The position numbers were made by a program, and so were the translations under genes. The notes under the pieces were generated by a model. That model was not told the origin of the DNA. It saw only the letters and a list, made by a program, of their open reading frames with translations, and did not search any database. From contig NC_063063.1 in assembly GCF_018812025.1 (NCBI RefSeq), forward strand, positions 2,782,001-2,846,000: 64,000 nt of DNA, read 5' to 3'. The DNA comes from Megalobrama amblycephala (taxonomy: Eukaryota; Chordata; Actinopteri; Cypriniformes; Xenocyprididae). Below, piece after piece: positions 1 to 10,970 of the stretch. Position 1 is the stretch's first letter. Each line of letters begins with the position of its first letter.

Positions 1-1876
1 TCAAACAAACCTTTCAGCTGTGCTGCCATTCTGGATTGCAAATGCAAGAGAAGAATGTTTTTGGCTGCATCTGAAATCACATGCTCTTGTGAGTAAGTAC
101 TTATTTTAAAATGAGTAATTACAACTGCTACAAAATAAAGTTAGATTATATTTGTGTTATTTAACATTTAATTATTGCAGGTTTGTCGGGTATTCTGAAT
201 TTGCATTTTGCTGTCTTTCTTCATTTTGAGGAATACCGAATCAGTTTTTGTGCAAGTGAGATGAGTAAATGCATGCTCACATTTAGGCCACATCCACATG
301 AAGCCAGAGCTTTCCCAATCCGATCTTTTTTTTTCCCCCTCGTTCAAAAAAAAAAAATCTGTAAACATGGCATTGTCTCAAGGAATATCTGCATACACCA
401 CACGAAACCCGACCCAAATCGATGTAGTATACATGCCAGACCAGTATGTGGCACTGTAATTCTGCCACAGAGGTACACTAAACACGGAGAAGAAGACTTG
501 GAGCATCCGAGTCGAGGGGTCGAGACCAATCGGCAACCTCCCCCAGTTTCTCTTGAAGCCAAAACAGAAGTGATTTAAACTGCAATTCATCAACTGGCCA
601 CTAGGGCTCCAAAAGAAGCTCTGCCCTATTTGTGGTTTTTCAGGGTTATTTCATATAATTATCAAATAATATGGCTTGCTGTGTTAATGGTCGAGACAGA
701 TGTGCGTCTGTGTAGATGTGCACACATGCGGAAGATAAACAGAACACACGATGTTGGATAGTCTTGGCATTGGCTAAAAGTTTTGTTCACCAGATTTACT
801 ACAATGACAATAACTGTAGAACATGCCTCTCTAAACACCACAAAATAAAACATATATATCTATATTTCATGGATTTAATGCTTTTGTGGACAAAAAGGGC
901 TGTTGTTTGTTTTTCAATGGACACTCATGCATTTTAACATTACCCAAGTGAGACGGATTGGATTAAAATTTTGAGATCGCTATTTCATTACAAAGGTATG
1001 AAGTCTCGTTTTGATTTTGCTTATTGTCATTTGCGCACCCCACACAAATTACAATATTACTGGTGCTGGAGCATCTATATCGTAACTCTGTCGTTTTCAG
1101 ATTTATCCACTCTGGGACCCGGTTTCAAAAAATAGCGGTTTCAGGCTAAATGCCGGATCCATCTGGATGAAAGCCGATACAATTCAAAATTTTTACGTAT
1201 ACAGCTAAACGCGTCTCCGTGTGGACAGGCTCTAGTAACTAATAAAGTAGCACCTTTTTTATTTTAATTTACAACACAATATCTAAGCTACTTTTTCAAA
1301 TAAGTAACACAAGTTACTTTTTCACATTTATTGACTGACAGCTCTCCTGTCCCCATGTTGAGAGAAATAAAGGTCAGAGGTGTTGTGTGCGCTGCCTGTG
1401 AAAACATGACGGTTATTGTAGTTCTAGACTAAATGTGAACATGCATTTACTCATCTCACTTGCATGAAAACATTCAATATTCTTCAAAATGAATAAAACA
1501 GTGAAATGCAAACTCAGAATTTTATGCAAACTTCCTTCTCCTGTATCCTGTTCATCTTTAATCCAGTGTGGCAGCACAGCTGAAAGGTTTGTTTGAGCTG
1601 CGCCCTCTACTGTACAGGAGTGAATTTGCATTTCCTTCAACCTAAGGCTTATTCATTTCACTTTTGGTGTGACAGGGCCTTAACATTTGCCAAAAATTGA
1701 ACTTTTTTGTTGTTATTATTAACAAGTAAGCCCAGCCCAGGTGAGAAAAAGTAATGCAAAAGTAATGTAATGCATTACATTTCATAAAAAGTAAATAAGC
1801 AGTGCAATTAGTTACTTTTTTTTAGTAATGCAATATTGTAATGCATTACTTTTAAAAGTAACTTTCCCCAACACTG
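1..1876. mobile_element. hAT-like non-autonomous element, left part cut by window edge
   Basis: The right end (1730-1876) carries the sequence ending CCCCAACACTG, the inverse of the CAGTGTTGGGGAAAGTTAC end seen at 17583 and 41143. Bases 1-60 are repeated in inverted orientation at 1560-1660, and 190-290 at 1430-1500, so the element is a large foldback. It has no transposase. The 295-1225 interior may be a second nested element. Confidence 0.6.
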
Positions 1877-3040
1877 ATCCATTAATATTACTTTCTAAAT
1901 AAAAACTATACAGACATTAAAAAAAAAGCTATAAAAATTACAAAAACACAAAAAAATGAAGTGAAAAAATCTAATTCAAAATATTAACAAAAACTATATC
2001 AATGATCCTAAAAATAACACTGGTTATGTTACACCTTATGTTTCAGATACCCAGGAATATACAACTCTTCTGTGATTTTTAATTTTTTTGGATAATCCAG
2101 ATCATGAGTGACTTCAGAAACGACTGTAAGCTTTGCCAAGAAGGTACAGAGAGCCACCTGCCTTCTTAATAAACTCAAGCACTGCCTCTCAAACCCTTTT
2201 ATAAAACATCCCACCCTCTTTAACTTTCTAAAGTGCATTTCAGAGAGAGAAAAAAAGATGCAGAACAGAACAGAAGATCCTTCAAAGCCAATATCTGAGT
2301 TCATCAAACAGTTACATAAAGACACTGCTTGTTCCACCACGTTGCACACGTCTCATTACATAATGCTGTGCTTTGCAGAACTGTCATTATTTTGACTTAT
2401 TCCCTCTCCCAAGGATGCAGAGCGTATGTAAGATACGTGGAAATTACTTTGACAGCAGCTCATAGATCTGAATGGCGGCATCAGTTGCTTTAAATCATCC
2501 TATCATGGCACAACTGACTGGCAGTGGGTGAATTCCACACATTTCCACTTTTATTTACATTTCTATAAAAACACACAAGGTCCTCGGCTTGAATAGAAGT
2601 GTTCACGTGTTATCAAGAGCAGGTTTCCACGACGATCAAACCATTTCGGAGTTATTTTGGGGGTGGGAGACATCACAGAAAGAGTTACACAGCATAGGGG
2701 GGCTCAATTCCCATAAATCCCTCCACACAAGCATGGCAACAGTAGCTGCATAGCAACTGGTTGCTAAAGAGACGCAAAAGGCAAGCCGCCGAAGGGTTGA
2801 CTTGCTTACTTGGCAAGTGAGCCGTGAAAAAACGGAATTCCCGAGTGGCTGGTAAAAGGCTCAGGTTGCTATGGTGACCTCATGGAAGTGATGGAGCTCT
2901 GGCATGTGCTTCCTCCCCATGATACAGGATTGCAATAGACACTTTTGCCTTGACATGAATAAACCGGGCCAATGACACGCTTGAAACATTGTAACTAATT
3001 GATTGGCAACTAATCTGGTAGAGGATATAAAAGATGATTC
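1877..3040. other. No gene recognised
   Basis: Mixed-composition sequence without convincing coding exons. It contains the X-box cluster (2733-2878). Open frames here are short, lack homology I recognise, and have no matching splice sites. Confidence 0.4.
2865..2878 (-). promoter_or_regulatory. RFX X-box motif
   Basis: The minus strand reads GTCACCATAGCAAC, an exact match to the palindromic RFX consensus GTNRCCATRGYAAC. X-box-like half sites (ATGGCAAC, TAGCAAC, GGTTGCT) lie at 2733-2765. No gene start is recognised nearby, so its target is unknown. Confidence 0.45.
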
Positions 3041-3042
3041 CA

Positions 3043-3043
3043 T

Positions 3044-3091
<48 letters not shown>
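3043..3091. repeat. (CA)n microsatellite
   Basis: About 24 uninterrupted CA units. Open frames of His-Thr or Cys-Val repeats across it are artefacts of the repeat. Confidence 0.95.
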
Positions 3092-3093
<2 letters not shown>

Positions 3094-3189
3094 TTATATA
3101 TATACTTTCTCTTTCCTTCAAGCAAAAGTTGGTGATTCTTTTTTTTTTACAAAATCTTTTCTCCCATTTTGATAGAAAAAGAAAGTATA

Positions 3190-4640
3190 AGACTTTTTTA
3201 TTAAATTATTAAATAAATACATAAAAGTACTTCTTAATTCTTATTTTTAAAACAAGAATTGTTTATATTCTGGATTAATTAATAGAAAATAAATAAAAGC
3301 ACTTAATTTCTTTTAAAGAAAGAATTGTTTATACTCTGGATTAATTAATAGAAAGTAAATAAAAATACTTCTTAATTTCTATTTTTTTTATTAGAATTGT
3401 TTATATTCTAGATTAATTAATAGAAAATAAATAAAAGCACTTAATTTCTATTTTTTTTTTTTTTAAATAAGAATTGTTTATATTCTGGATTAATTAGTAG
3501 AAAATAAATAAAAACACTTAATTTCTGTTTTTTAAAAAAGAATTATATATATTATGGATTAATTAATAGAAAATAAAAAAACGTCTTAATTTCTATTTAA
3601 AAAGATAAAAATTGTTTATATTCTCGAATAATTAATAGAAAAATAAAAACACTTCTCAATTTCTGTTTTTTTTTTAAATAAGAATTGTTCATATTCTGGA
3701 TTAATTAATAGAAAATAAATGAAAGCACTTCTTGATTTCTATTTTAATAAATAAATAAGAATTGTTTATATTCTGGATTAATTAATAGAAAAATAAAAAT
3801 ACTTAATTTCTGTTTTTAAAAAATAAATAAGAATAGTTTATTCTGGATTAATTAATAGAAAATAAATAAAAACACTTCTTAATTTCTGTTTTAAAAAAAT
3901 AAATAATAATTGTTTATATTCTTGAATAATTAATAGAAAAATAAAAACACTTCTTAATTTCTATTTTTTTAAAAAAAAAAATAAGAATTGTTCATATTCT
4001 GGATTAATTAATAGAAAATAAATAAAAACACTTCTTGATTTCTATTTTAATAAAAAAATAAGAATTGTTTATATTCTGGATTAATTAATAGAAAAATAAA
4101 AAAACACTTCTTAATTTCTATTTTTAATAAATAAATAAGAATTGTTTATATTCTGGATTAATTAATAGAAAATAAATGAAAGCACTTCTTGATTTCTATT
4201 TTAATAAATAAATAAGAATTGTTTATATTCTGGATTAATTAATAGAAAATAAATGAAAGCACTTCTTGATTTCTATTTTAATAAATAAATAAGAATTGTT
4301 TATATTCTGGATTAATTAATAGAAAAATAAATAAAAAACTTCTTAATTTCTATTTTTAATAAATAAATAAGAATTGTTTATATTCTGGATTAATTAATAG
4401 AAAATAAATGAAAGCACTTCTTGATTTCTATTTTAATAAATAAATAAGAATTGTTTATATTCTGGATTAATTAATAGAAAAATAAAAAAACACTTCTTAA
4501 TTTCTATTTTTAATAAATAAATAAGAATTGTTTATATTCTGGATTAATTAATAGAAAAATAAAAAAAACACTTCTTAATTTCTACTTTTAAAAAATAAAT
4601 AAGAATTGTTTTTATTCTGGATTAATATAAAATAAATAAA
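3190..4640. repeat. AT-rich minisatellite, period about 67-78 bp, about 19 copies
   Basis: The motif GAATTGTTTATATTCTGG recurs about every 67-78 bases (for example 3255, 3322, 3470, 3759, 4061, 4139, 4216, 4293, 4370, 4447, 4525, 4603). Each is followed by ATTAATTAATAGAAAATAAA and a variable poly-A/T spacer. Copies from 4061 on are the most alike (77-78 bp), which points to recent amplification at the right side. Purely AT-rich and non-coding. Confidence 0.95.
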
Positions 4641-5880
4641 AGTATTTTAAATCCAAAAAGTAAGACTGATCAGCCCTAACTAATTGCTAGTTGGTCAGAC
4701 TAGTGTTTAGATCCAGTCTTAACTCACCGTTACGTTCCTACAGCTGCCTCTGCTCTGAAGATCTGAATGTATGAGAATTTCCTCATTCACTGTTCATAAT
4801 AAAGCTTCTTCTCTGATACCTGAAGGCTTCGTTCTGAGATGTATGCATGTGCAGACCTTGCACTTTAACACAGCATTCATGATGACAAGGTAAACATCTA
4901 GTTTCCATGGAGAAATGCATACATATAACAAAATAAACAGCTTTTAATGTCACCTAACGTCTAAAAGTGATGTAATATTATGGAGTCTTTAAAGTATAGC
5001 CTATCTCTAATTGATCTGACTTATGTTGAGTAAAAAGTTCCAAATATTATCAAACATTTGGAGCTGTTCTTGTTCTAATCAATATTCTCCTCAGTTACAA
5101 CTGTAGTCTGTCAGAGGATATTTGTGGCATCTCCCCCACCAAACCCCTCTGTTCCCCAGCCAGACTGAAACACATCCACCAGGACTGCCTGAAGCGCTGG
5201 ATCCGGACCAAAACACAGACAGATCTGTGGAAAAGCATTTGGAAGAACATTTTTCTTTTTATCTCATTTTTTAAACGCTCTGAATTATTATGACAAATCC
5301 TCCAATAATAAAACCGTCAATTCCTATAGCCATATATAAAAGATTTAAATGCAGCTCTATTATTTAGAAAATATACAAAGTTTTAGTCCACATAATTAAA
5401 GTTGTGGGCCATGAGGTAAGGCTTTAGCCAGAGAGTTGCTATCGTCCCTCATTTGCTTTCCGGAGTCAGGAGGAGTCTCTCAGGCACCAAAGAAAGCCAA
5501 ATGATAGCACTGTTTTTTAAGAGATATGATTACTCTAAAACCTGCTCCAGTATGATAATTGCCACTGTTGTCTCACTGGGTCATATTTTAAGGTGAAGTG
5601 TGGAGACACCAAACAGAAATGCAAAATAATGACTGTTTTCAGACAAGTTTCAAGCACTCTCCCTGTCTGCCATCGCTCAACCCAAAGCCTCATCACTGCT
5701 GGAGCCAACAGTGCACTTTAAAAGATCCATTTCAGACTAAAGCAATAAATTATCTTACTTATGCACTATTCTATGATAGATACGGTTCACACTTAAAATT
5801 CCAAAGAGAAAAAGTACACTTTAGTAATTACCTCGATGATGCACTTAATCTTTTCATCTGAATCGAAGACTTCCCTAATA
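4641..5880. other. Unannotated stretch with a fragment of a MITE and a possible orphan exon
   Basis: No complete gene. Bases 5755-5850 resemble the MITE at 22380-22500 (shared TGCACTATTCTATGA, then AAAATTCCAAA and GATGCACT). Bases 5160-5226 could be an exon (see separate entry). Confidence 0.4.
5160..5226 (+). pseudogene. Possible orphan exon of a RING-CH (MARCH-type) ubiquitin ligase
   Basis: After a good acceptor (pyrimidine-rich, ending CCCCAG) the frame reads RLKHIHQDCLKRWIRTKTQT. HxxC followed by a Leu-Lys-x-Trp helix is the pattern of the second half of the RING-CH zinc finger (CTGSLxxVHQxCLxxWI in MARCH proteins). The matching upstream cysteines and downstream TCELCK exon were not found in the window, and the donor (CT|GTGGAA) is weak. 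It may be a relic or an exon of a gene lying mostly outside. Confidence 0.3.
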
Positions 5881-6562
5881 TACATCAGGCATAACATTAT
5901 GACCAGCTTCCTAATATTGCGTTGGTCCCTCTTTTGCTGCCAAAACAGCCCTGACCTGTCGAGGCATGGACTCCTCTAGACCCCTGAAGGTGTCCTGTGG
6001 TATCTGACACCAAGATGTTAGCAGCAGATCCTTCAAGTCCTGTAAGTTGCAAGGTGGAGCCTCCATGGATCGGACTTGTTTGTTCAGCACATCCCACAGA
6101 TGCTCGATTGGATTGAGATCTGGGGAATTTGGAGGCCAAGTCAACACCTCAAACTCATTGTTGTGCTCCTCAAACCATTCCTGAATCATTTTTGCTTTGT
6201 GGCAGGAGCACTATCCTGCTGAAAGAGGCCACAGCCACCAGGGAATACCGTTTCCATGAAAGGGTGTACATGGTCTGCAACAATGCTTAGGTAGGTGGTA
6301 CGTGTCAAAGTAACATCCACATGGATGGCAGGACCCAAGGTTTCCCAGCAGAACATTGCCCAAAGCATCACACTGCCTCCGCCGGCTTGCCTTCTTCCCA
6401 TAGTGCATCCTGGTGCCATGTGTTCCCCAGGTAAGAGACGCACACGCACCCGGCCATCCACGTGATTCATCAGACCAGGCCACCTTCTTCCATTGCTTCG
6501 TGGTCCAGTTCTGATGCTCACGTGTCGGTGGTGGACAGGGGTCAGCATGCATCCAATGCAAA
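5881..6562 (-). mobile_element. Tc1-family transposon fragment with broken transposase
   Basis: Minus-strand frames encode the C-terminal two thirds of a Tc1 transposase. Visible are WSDES (first catalytic Asp), GGGSVMLWAMFCWETLGP, FQQDSAP (second Asp) and SPDLNPIEHLWDVLNKQVR (catalytic Glu). The frame shifts after WSDES and again just after FQQDSAP (near 6190-6205). The N-terminal DNA-binding part and one terminal repeat are missing. The low-coordinate end begins near TACATCAGGCATAACATTAT. A dead copy. Confidence 0.85.
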
Positions 6563-6902
6563 TTGAGTTTTTACTTCCTTTTCACCCTAAGCTTTTCTGG
6601 GTTAGTACATCTGTTTCGCCAAGTAGTGTAAATGCAGATATTGGATATGGGCAGTGTTGGGAAGGTTACTTTGGAAATGTAATACGTTACAGATTACAGG
6701 TTACCCTATTTAAAATGTAATAAGTAGTGTAACTATTTCAATTACTTTATTAAAGTAATGTAACTGATTATACTTTTTACTTTTTACAGTTTCACAATCC
6801 TTCACCACTTAGGATTATAATAATTTAATTTTAAAGCACAGCCACCACAAAATCAGACTTTAGCACCTCTTTTTACTTTGAGATCATCCTGAGGCTAAAT
6901 AC

Positions 6903-7439
6903 TACGGAAGAGGATTAGGGCCAAGCAATAATAAAAAAATAAAACCATCTTGAGATTAAAGTTGTTAAATTTCGAGAAAAAACTCGTTAAATTTTGAGAA
7001 AAAAGTCTAAATAAAATGTTGAGAATAAACTTGTTAAATCACAAAAAAAACCTCGTTAAATTTCAAGAAAAAAGTCGAGATAAAATGTTGAGAATAAAGT
7101 CATTAAATTACGAGAAAAAAGTCGTTAGATTATGAGAACAAATTCGTTAAATTATGAGAAAAAACTCGTTAAATTACGAGAAAAAAGTCGTTAGATTATG
7201 AGAACAAATTCGTTAAATTATGAGAAAAAACTCGTTAAATTACGAGAAAAAAGTTGTTAAATTATGAGAACAAATTCGTAATTTAACGAATTTGTTCTCG
7301 TAATTTAACAACTTTTTTCTCATAATTTAATGAGTTTATTCTCAACATTTTATCTCGACCTTTTTCTCGAAATTTAACAACTTTAATCTTGAGATGGTTT
7401 TATTTTTTTATTATTGCTTGGCCCTAATCCACTTCCGTA
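6903..7439. mobile_element. Foldback MITE built on GTTAAATTACGAGAAAAA-type direct repeats
   Basis: The two ends are inverted copies (TACGGAAG…AGGGCCAAGCAATAATAAA and its complement). The arms consist of a short degenerate direct repeat, roughly AAAACTCGTTAAATTACGAG, repeated about ten times in the left arm and copied inverted in the right arm. The whole can fold into a hairpin. Nested in the 6652-8599 element. Confidence 0.8.
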
Positions 7440-7779
7440 AAATACAGATTTAAAATCATAAGTTTAATAGCTATGATAAATCTTTGCATACCTATGACAG
7501 AAAACACTGGCATCTAACACCACCTTGGAAAAAAACAGTTCATTTTAAAAAAGAAAGCATATGCATAAACCCAAACATAAAATAAAACAGTTATTGAATA
7601 AGCATGTGTCCTAAACTCCATTGGTGTCTCATATTTTAAAGCAGTCAGTGCAATTTGGGAAAGAAACCAATTAAACAAATTAGTATTATTCAACATATCC
7701 TAGCATTTTACAGAAAATATTCATATGTAACCCCCTTTGTAATCATTAACATTTTCATAAGTAAATGTAATTTAAAGGG

Positions 7780-8497
7780 TTAGTTCACCTAAAAATGAAA
7801 ATAATGTCATTTATTACTTACCCTCATGTCGTTCCACACCCGTTAGTCCTTCGTTAATCTTCAGAACACAAATTAAGATATTTTTTGATGGCTCAGTGAT
7901 AGCCAGCAATGACATTTCCTCTCTCAAGATCCATTAATGAACTAAAAACATATTTAAATCAGTTCATGTGAGTTCAGTGGTTCAATATTAATATTATAAA
8001 GCGACGAGAATATTTTTGGTGTGCCAAAAAAACAAAATAACATTAAGATTCTTCTGTGTCGAATCATGATTTGGACCACGTGTCAAACCACCAAACTGCT
8101 GAAATCACGTGACTTTGGCGCTCCGAAGAGCTGATTCGACACACTGATTCATAACGCTCCGAAGCTTCCTGAAGCAGTGTTTTGAAATCGGCCATCACTA
8201 TATAAGTCGTTATTTTGTTTTTTTTTGCGCTCCAAAAATATTCTTGTCGCTTTATAATATTAATATTGAACCACTGTACTCACATGAACCGATTTAAATA
8301 TGTTTTCAGTACATTAATGGATCTTGAGAGAGGAAATGTCATTGCTCCCTTTGAAGGCCTCACTGAGCCATCGGATTTCAACAAAAATATCTTAATTTGT
8401 GTTCCGAAGATGAACGAAGGACTTACGGGTGTGGAACGACATGAGTGTGAGTAATTAATGAAATTATTTTCATTTTTGGGTGAACTTACCCTTTAAT
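7780..8497. mobile_element. Foldback MITE, ends AAAGGGTTAGTTCACC
   Basis: The left end AAAGGGTTAGTTCACCTAAA and right end GGGTGAACTTACCCTTTAA are inverted, and the arms (CATGTCGTTCCACACCCGTTA, CAGAACACAAATTAAGATAT) match each other over about 200 bp. A related copy is at 56235-56790. Non-coding. Confidence 0.85.
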
Positions 8498-8704
8498 TAT
8501 ACATTTTTTTCTCAGTAACTGTAGCAGTTTGCAGTTACATTTATTTTGTAATTAAATTACATAACTCCATTACATGTAACTAGTTACTCCCCAACACTGG
8601 ATATGGGTCACTTTTAAAAGAACATGTAAGCTGGTCATCAAAAAAAATCAGATATAGTCAACAAATCGGAATTAAGCATCAAGACCTCCAGTGTAAATGC
8701 AGCC

Positions 8705-9216
8705 TAAAGCCCAAAGTATACTTCACACAAGGCTCAGCATACAGTGCGTGTGATGCAAATTTAGTCATCAAAAGAGTTTGTGCGTACTGTATGTGCACCA
8801 CCGGATTTTTGTAATTGGACATACTTGTACACTCAGGTTGCACATGCATATTTAATTTTTTATTTTTGCAGTAATTAGTTTATCCACAAGGTGGCAACCA
8901 TTCCCTGGAGGCATCGATTCACAAGGTAGTCAAAGAAAACTGCATAAACAGAACAGACCAGAACACATGCAAGCTACAGCGACAACAGATTGTGCGAAGA
9001 GGTTAGAAAGTACCCTCATTTGTACAACTCTAGCATGAAATAATACAAAGATGTTTACATGTAACTCATGTTGCGAGAGATTGCTCAAAACCACGCATGC
9101 GTCAAATGCCTGTGTACGCATACAAGTCAAATGAAGCATACTTTCCAAGGCCGTGCGTTCGACTGTGCGCATACACTAGCATACGCATAACAAAACAAAG
9201 TATACCCAGGGCTTTA
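8705..9216. mobile_element. Non-autonomous inverted-repeat element, ends TAAAGCCCAAAGTATACTT
   Basis: Left TAAAGCCCAAAGTATACTTC and right AAGTATACCCAGGGCTTTA are inverted repeats. A second copy in inverse orientation is at 61200-61568. Internal sequence TTATCCACAAGGTGGCAAC is shared by both copies. Confidence 0.75.
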
Positions 9217-9712
9217 GTCCACTTAAACCCACACCTGAAAACTTGTTTATCTGCTTCCAATCTGGAGTGCCACGCCCACATCTCAACATCCAATCAAAAA
9301 ATGACAGATAGAACCAACTCCCCGCCCTATATTCTTTTTTGATAATCTGCTTCACTCTTTTGTATACCACAATACTTTTTATCAGTACTTTCATAGCTAT
9401 GATCAACATTTCTTTTGCTTCATCCACTATCTTTATATTTATTTCCACAGAGTTTGTTGAAATGTATTATAGAGTTTTCTTCTCCATTAGTGAGACATCC
9501 AATGCAGCCTGAGAATTTGGCCAAATCTAGGTTTCGGGAGTGTGCCTATGCTGCCGACGGAGGAACAGGAACATTTCCATTTTTTGTTAATGGCTTATTT
9601 TACTAGATAGCGAAATATATCTAAAATAAAAATATAATTTAGTTATAATAAAATAAAAATATGAAAATATTATTAAATTATGATTTGTTATCCATGTAAG
9701 CAACATCTGATA
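9217..9712. other. No gene recognised
   Basis: AT-rich unique-looking sequence between two transposable elements. No exon with homology or supported splice sites was seen. Confidence 0.35.
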
Positions 9713-10608
9713 TACAGTGGGTACGGAAAGTATTCAGACCCCCTTAAATTTTTCACTCTTTGTTATATTGCAGCCATTTGCAAAAATCATTTAAGTTCAT
9801 TTTTTTCCTCATTAATGTACACACAGCACCCCATATTGACAGAAAAACACATAATTGTTGACTTTTTGCAGATTTATTAAAAAAGAAAAACTGAAATATC
9901 ACATGGTCCTAAGTATTCAGACCCTTTGCTCAGTATTTAGTAGAAGCACCCTTTTGATCTAATACAGCCATGCGTCTTTTTGGGAAAGATGCAACAAGTT
10001 TTTCACACCTGGATTTGGGTCAGTTTGTCCGGACGGTCAGCTCTAGGAAGGGTTCTGGTCGTCCCAAACGTCTTCCATTTAAGGATTATGGAGGCCACTG
10101 TGCTCTTAGGAACCTTAAGTGCAGCAGAATTTTTTTTGTAACCTTGGCCAGATCTGTGCCTTGCCACAATTCTGTCTCTGAGCTCTTCAGGCAGTTCCCT
10201 TGACCTCATGATTCTCATTTGCTCTGACATGCACTGTGAGCTGTAAGGTCTTATAGACAGGTGTGTGGCTTTCCTAATCAAGTCCAATCAGTATAATCAA
10301 ACACAGCTGGACTCAAATGAAGGTGTAGAACCATCTCAAGCATGATCAGAAGAAATGGACAGCACCTGAGTTAAATATATGAGTGTCACAGCAAAGGGTC
10401 TGAATACTTAGGACCATGTGATATTTCAGTTTTTCTTTTTTAATAAATCTGCAAAAATGTCAACAATTCTGTGATTTTCTGTCAATGTGGGGTGCTGTGT
10501 GTACATTAATGAGGAAAAAAATGAACTTAAATGATTTTAGCAAATGGCTGCAATAAAACAAAGAGTGAAAAATTTAAGGGAGTCTGAATACTTTCCGTAC
10601 CCACTGTA
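9713..10608 (-). mobile_element. Foldback Tc1/mariner derivative with remnant HTH of transposase
   Basis: Near-perfect terminal inverted repeats of about 210 bp begin TACAGTGGGTACGGAAAG and end CTTTCCGTACCCACTGTA; TA at each end fits Tc1/mariner. The minus-strand frame 10287-10003 encodes LPEELRDRIVARHRSGQGYK and STVASIILKWKTFGTTRTLP, the paired-type HTH N-terminus of a Tc1 transposase. The catalytic domain is missing, so the copy is internally deleted and non-autonomous. Its end lies about 30 bp from the cntd1 poly(A) signal. Confidence 0.9.
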
Positions 10609-10636
10609 TGTCTGCTCATGCGAGTCTCCTCACACA

Positions 10637-10642
10637 TTTATT
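10637..10642 (-). terminator. cntd1: Likely cntd1 poly(A) signal
   Basis: AATAAA on the minus strand, 227 bases past the cntd1 stop codon and about 30 bases before the end of a foldback Tc1-like element (10608). It is the first canonical hexamer downstream of the stop that I found. Cleavage would fall almost at the transposon boundary. Not tested by transcript data. Confidence 0.5.
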
Positions 10643-10868
10643 GATTTCACATTCATTTCTTTTAGAAATCGTTGCATAATAAAATGTGAATGGCAAGTTC
10701 TTCTTTCATTTTAATGTTTTTAATATTTTATCTTTACATTGTTCATTCACAACACAAACATTTTTAAAGAAATCAAAATAGAAAGTAATTTTGTTCCTGC
10801 TGTGTACACAGCATCACCAGTCTTCATCTGTACTCGAGCTCTAATCTGCTCCTCACACTTCATATTTC

Positions 10869-10970
10869 TCACATGGATTTGGTCTCGGTGATGTGCATCA
10901 GGGTGACATACGCAAAGTCCACGATACTCTGGCTTGAAATCCCTGTTATCCCTGTGAGCTCCTCCACTAC
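10869..10970 (-). CDS. cntd1: cntd1 coding exon 7 and stop (residues 280-312)
   Basis: It begins after a CTGCAG acceptor and encodes VVEELTGITGISSQSIVDFA, then YVTLMHITETKSM, then TGA. This matches QVVGHLQSITGIALASIAEF and SYAILTHGVG of mammals, but the fish protein stops soon after, without the longer mammalian C-terminal tail. Confidence 0.92.
   Translation of the reverse strand, partial: VVEELTGITGISSQSIVDFAYVTLMHITETKSM

Larger units (their letters stand above)
6652..8599. mobile_element. Composite hAT-like element with perfect 8-bp target duplication
   Basis: Ends CAGTGTTGGG…CCCAACACTG are flanked on both sides by GATATGGG (6644-6651 and 8600-8607). This is an exact 8-bp target-site duplication, as produced by hAT transposases. 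The interior has no transposase and holds two younger foldback insertions (6903-7439 and 7780-8497). Confidence 0.85.

Noticed and set aside
183..578. 131-residue open frame near the window start
   Set aside because: It lies in a foldback hAT-like element; composition is unremarkable and no domain is recognised.
3003..3125. Cys-Val or His-Thr repeat proteins
   Set aside because: Translations of a (CA)n microsatellite in different frames. The same applies to frames over the runs at 29.8, 48.7, 62.0 and 63.6 kb.
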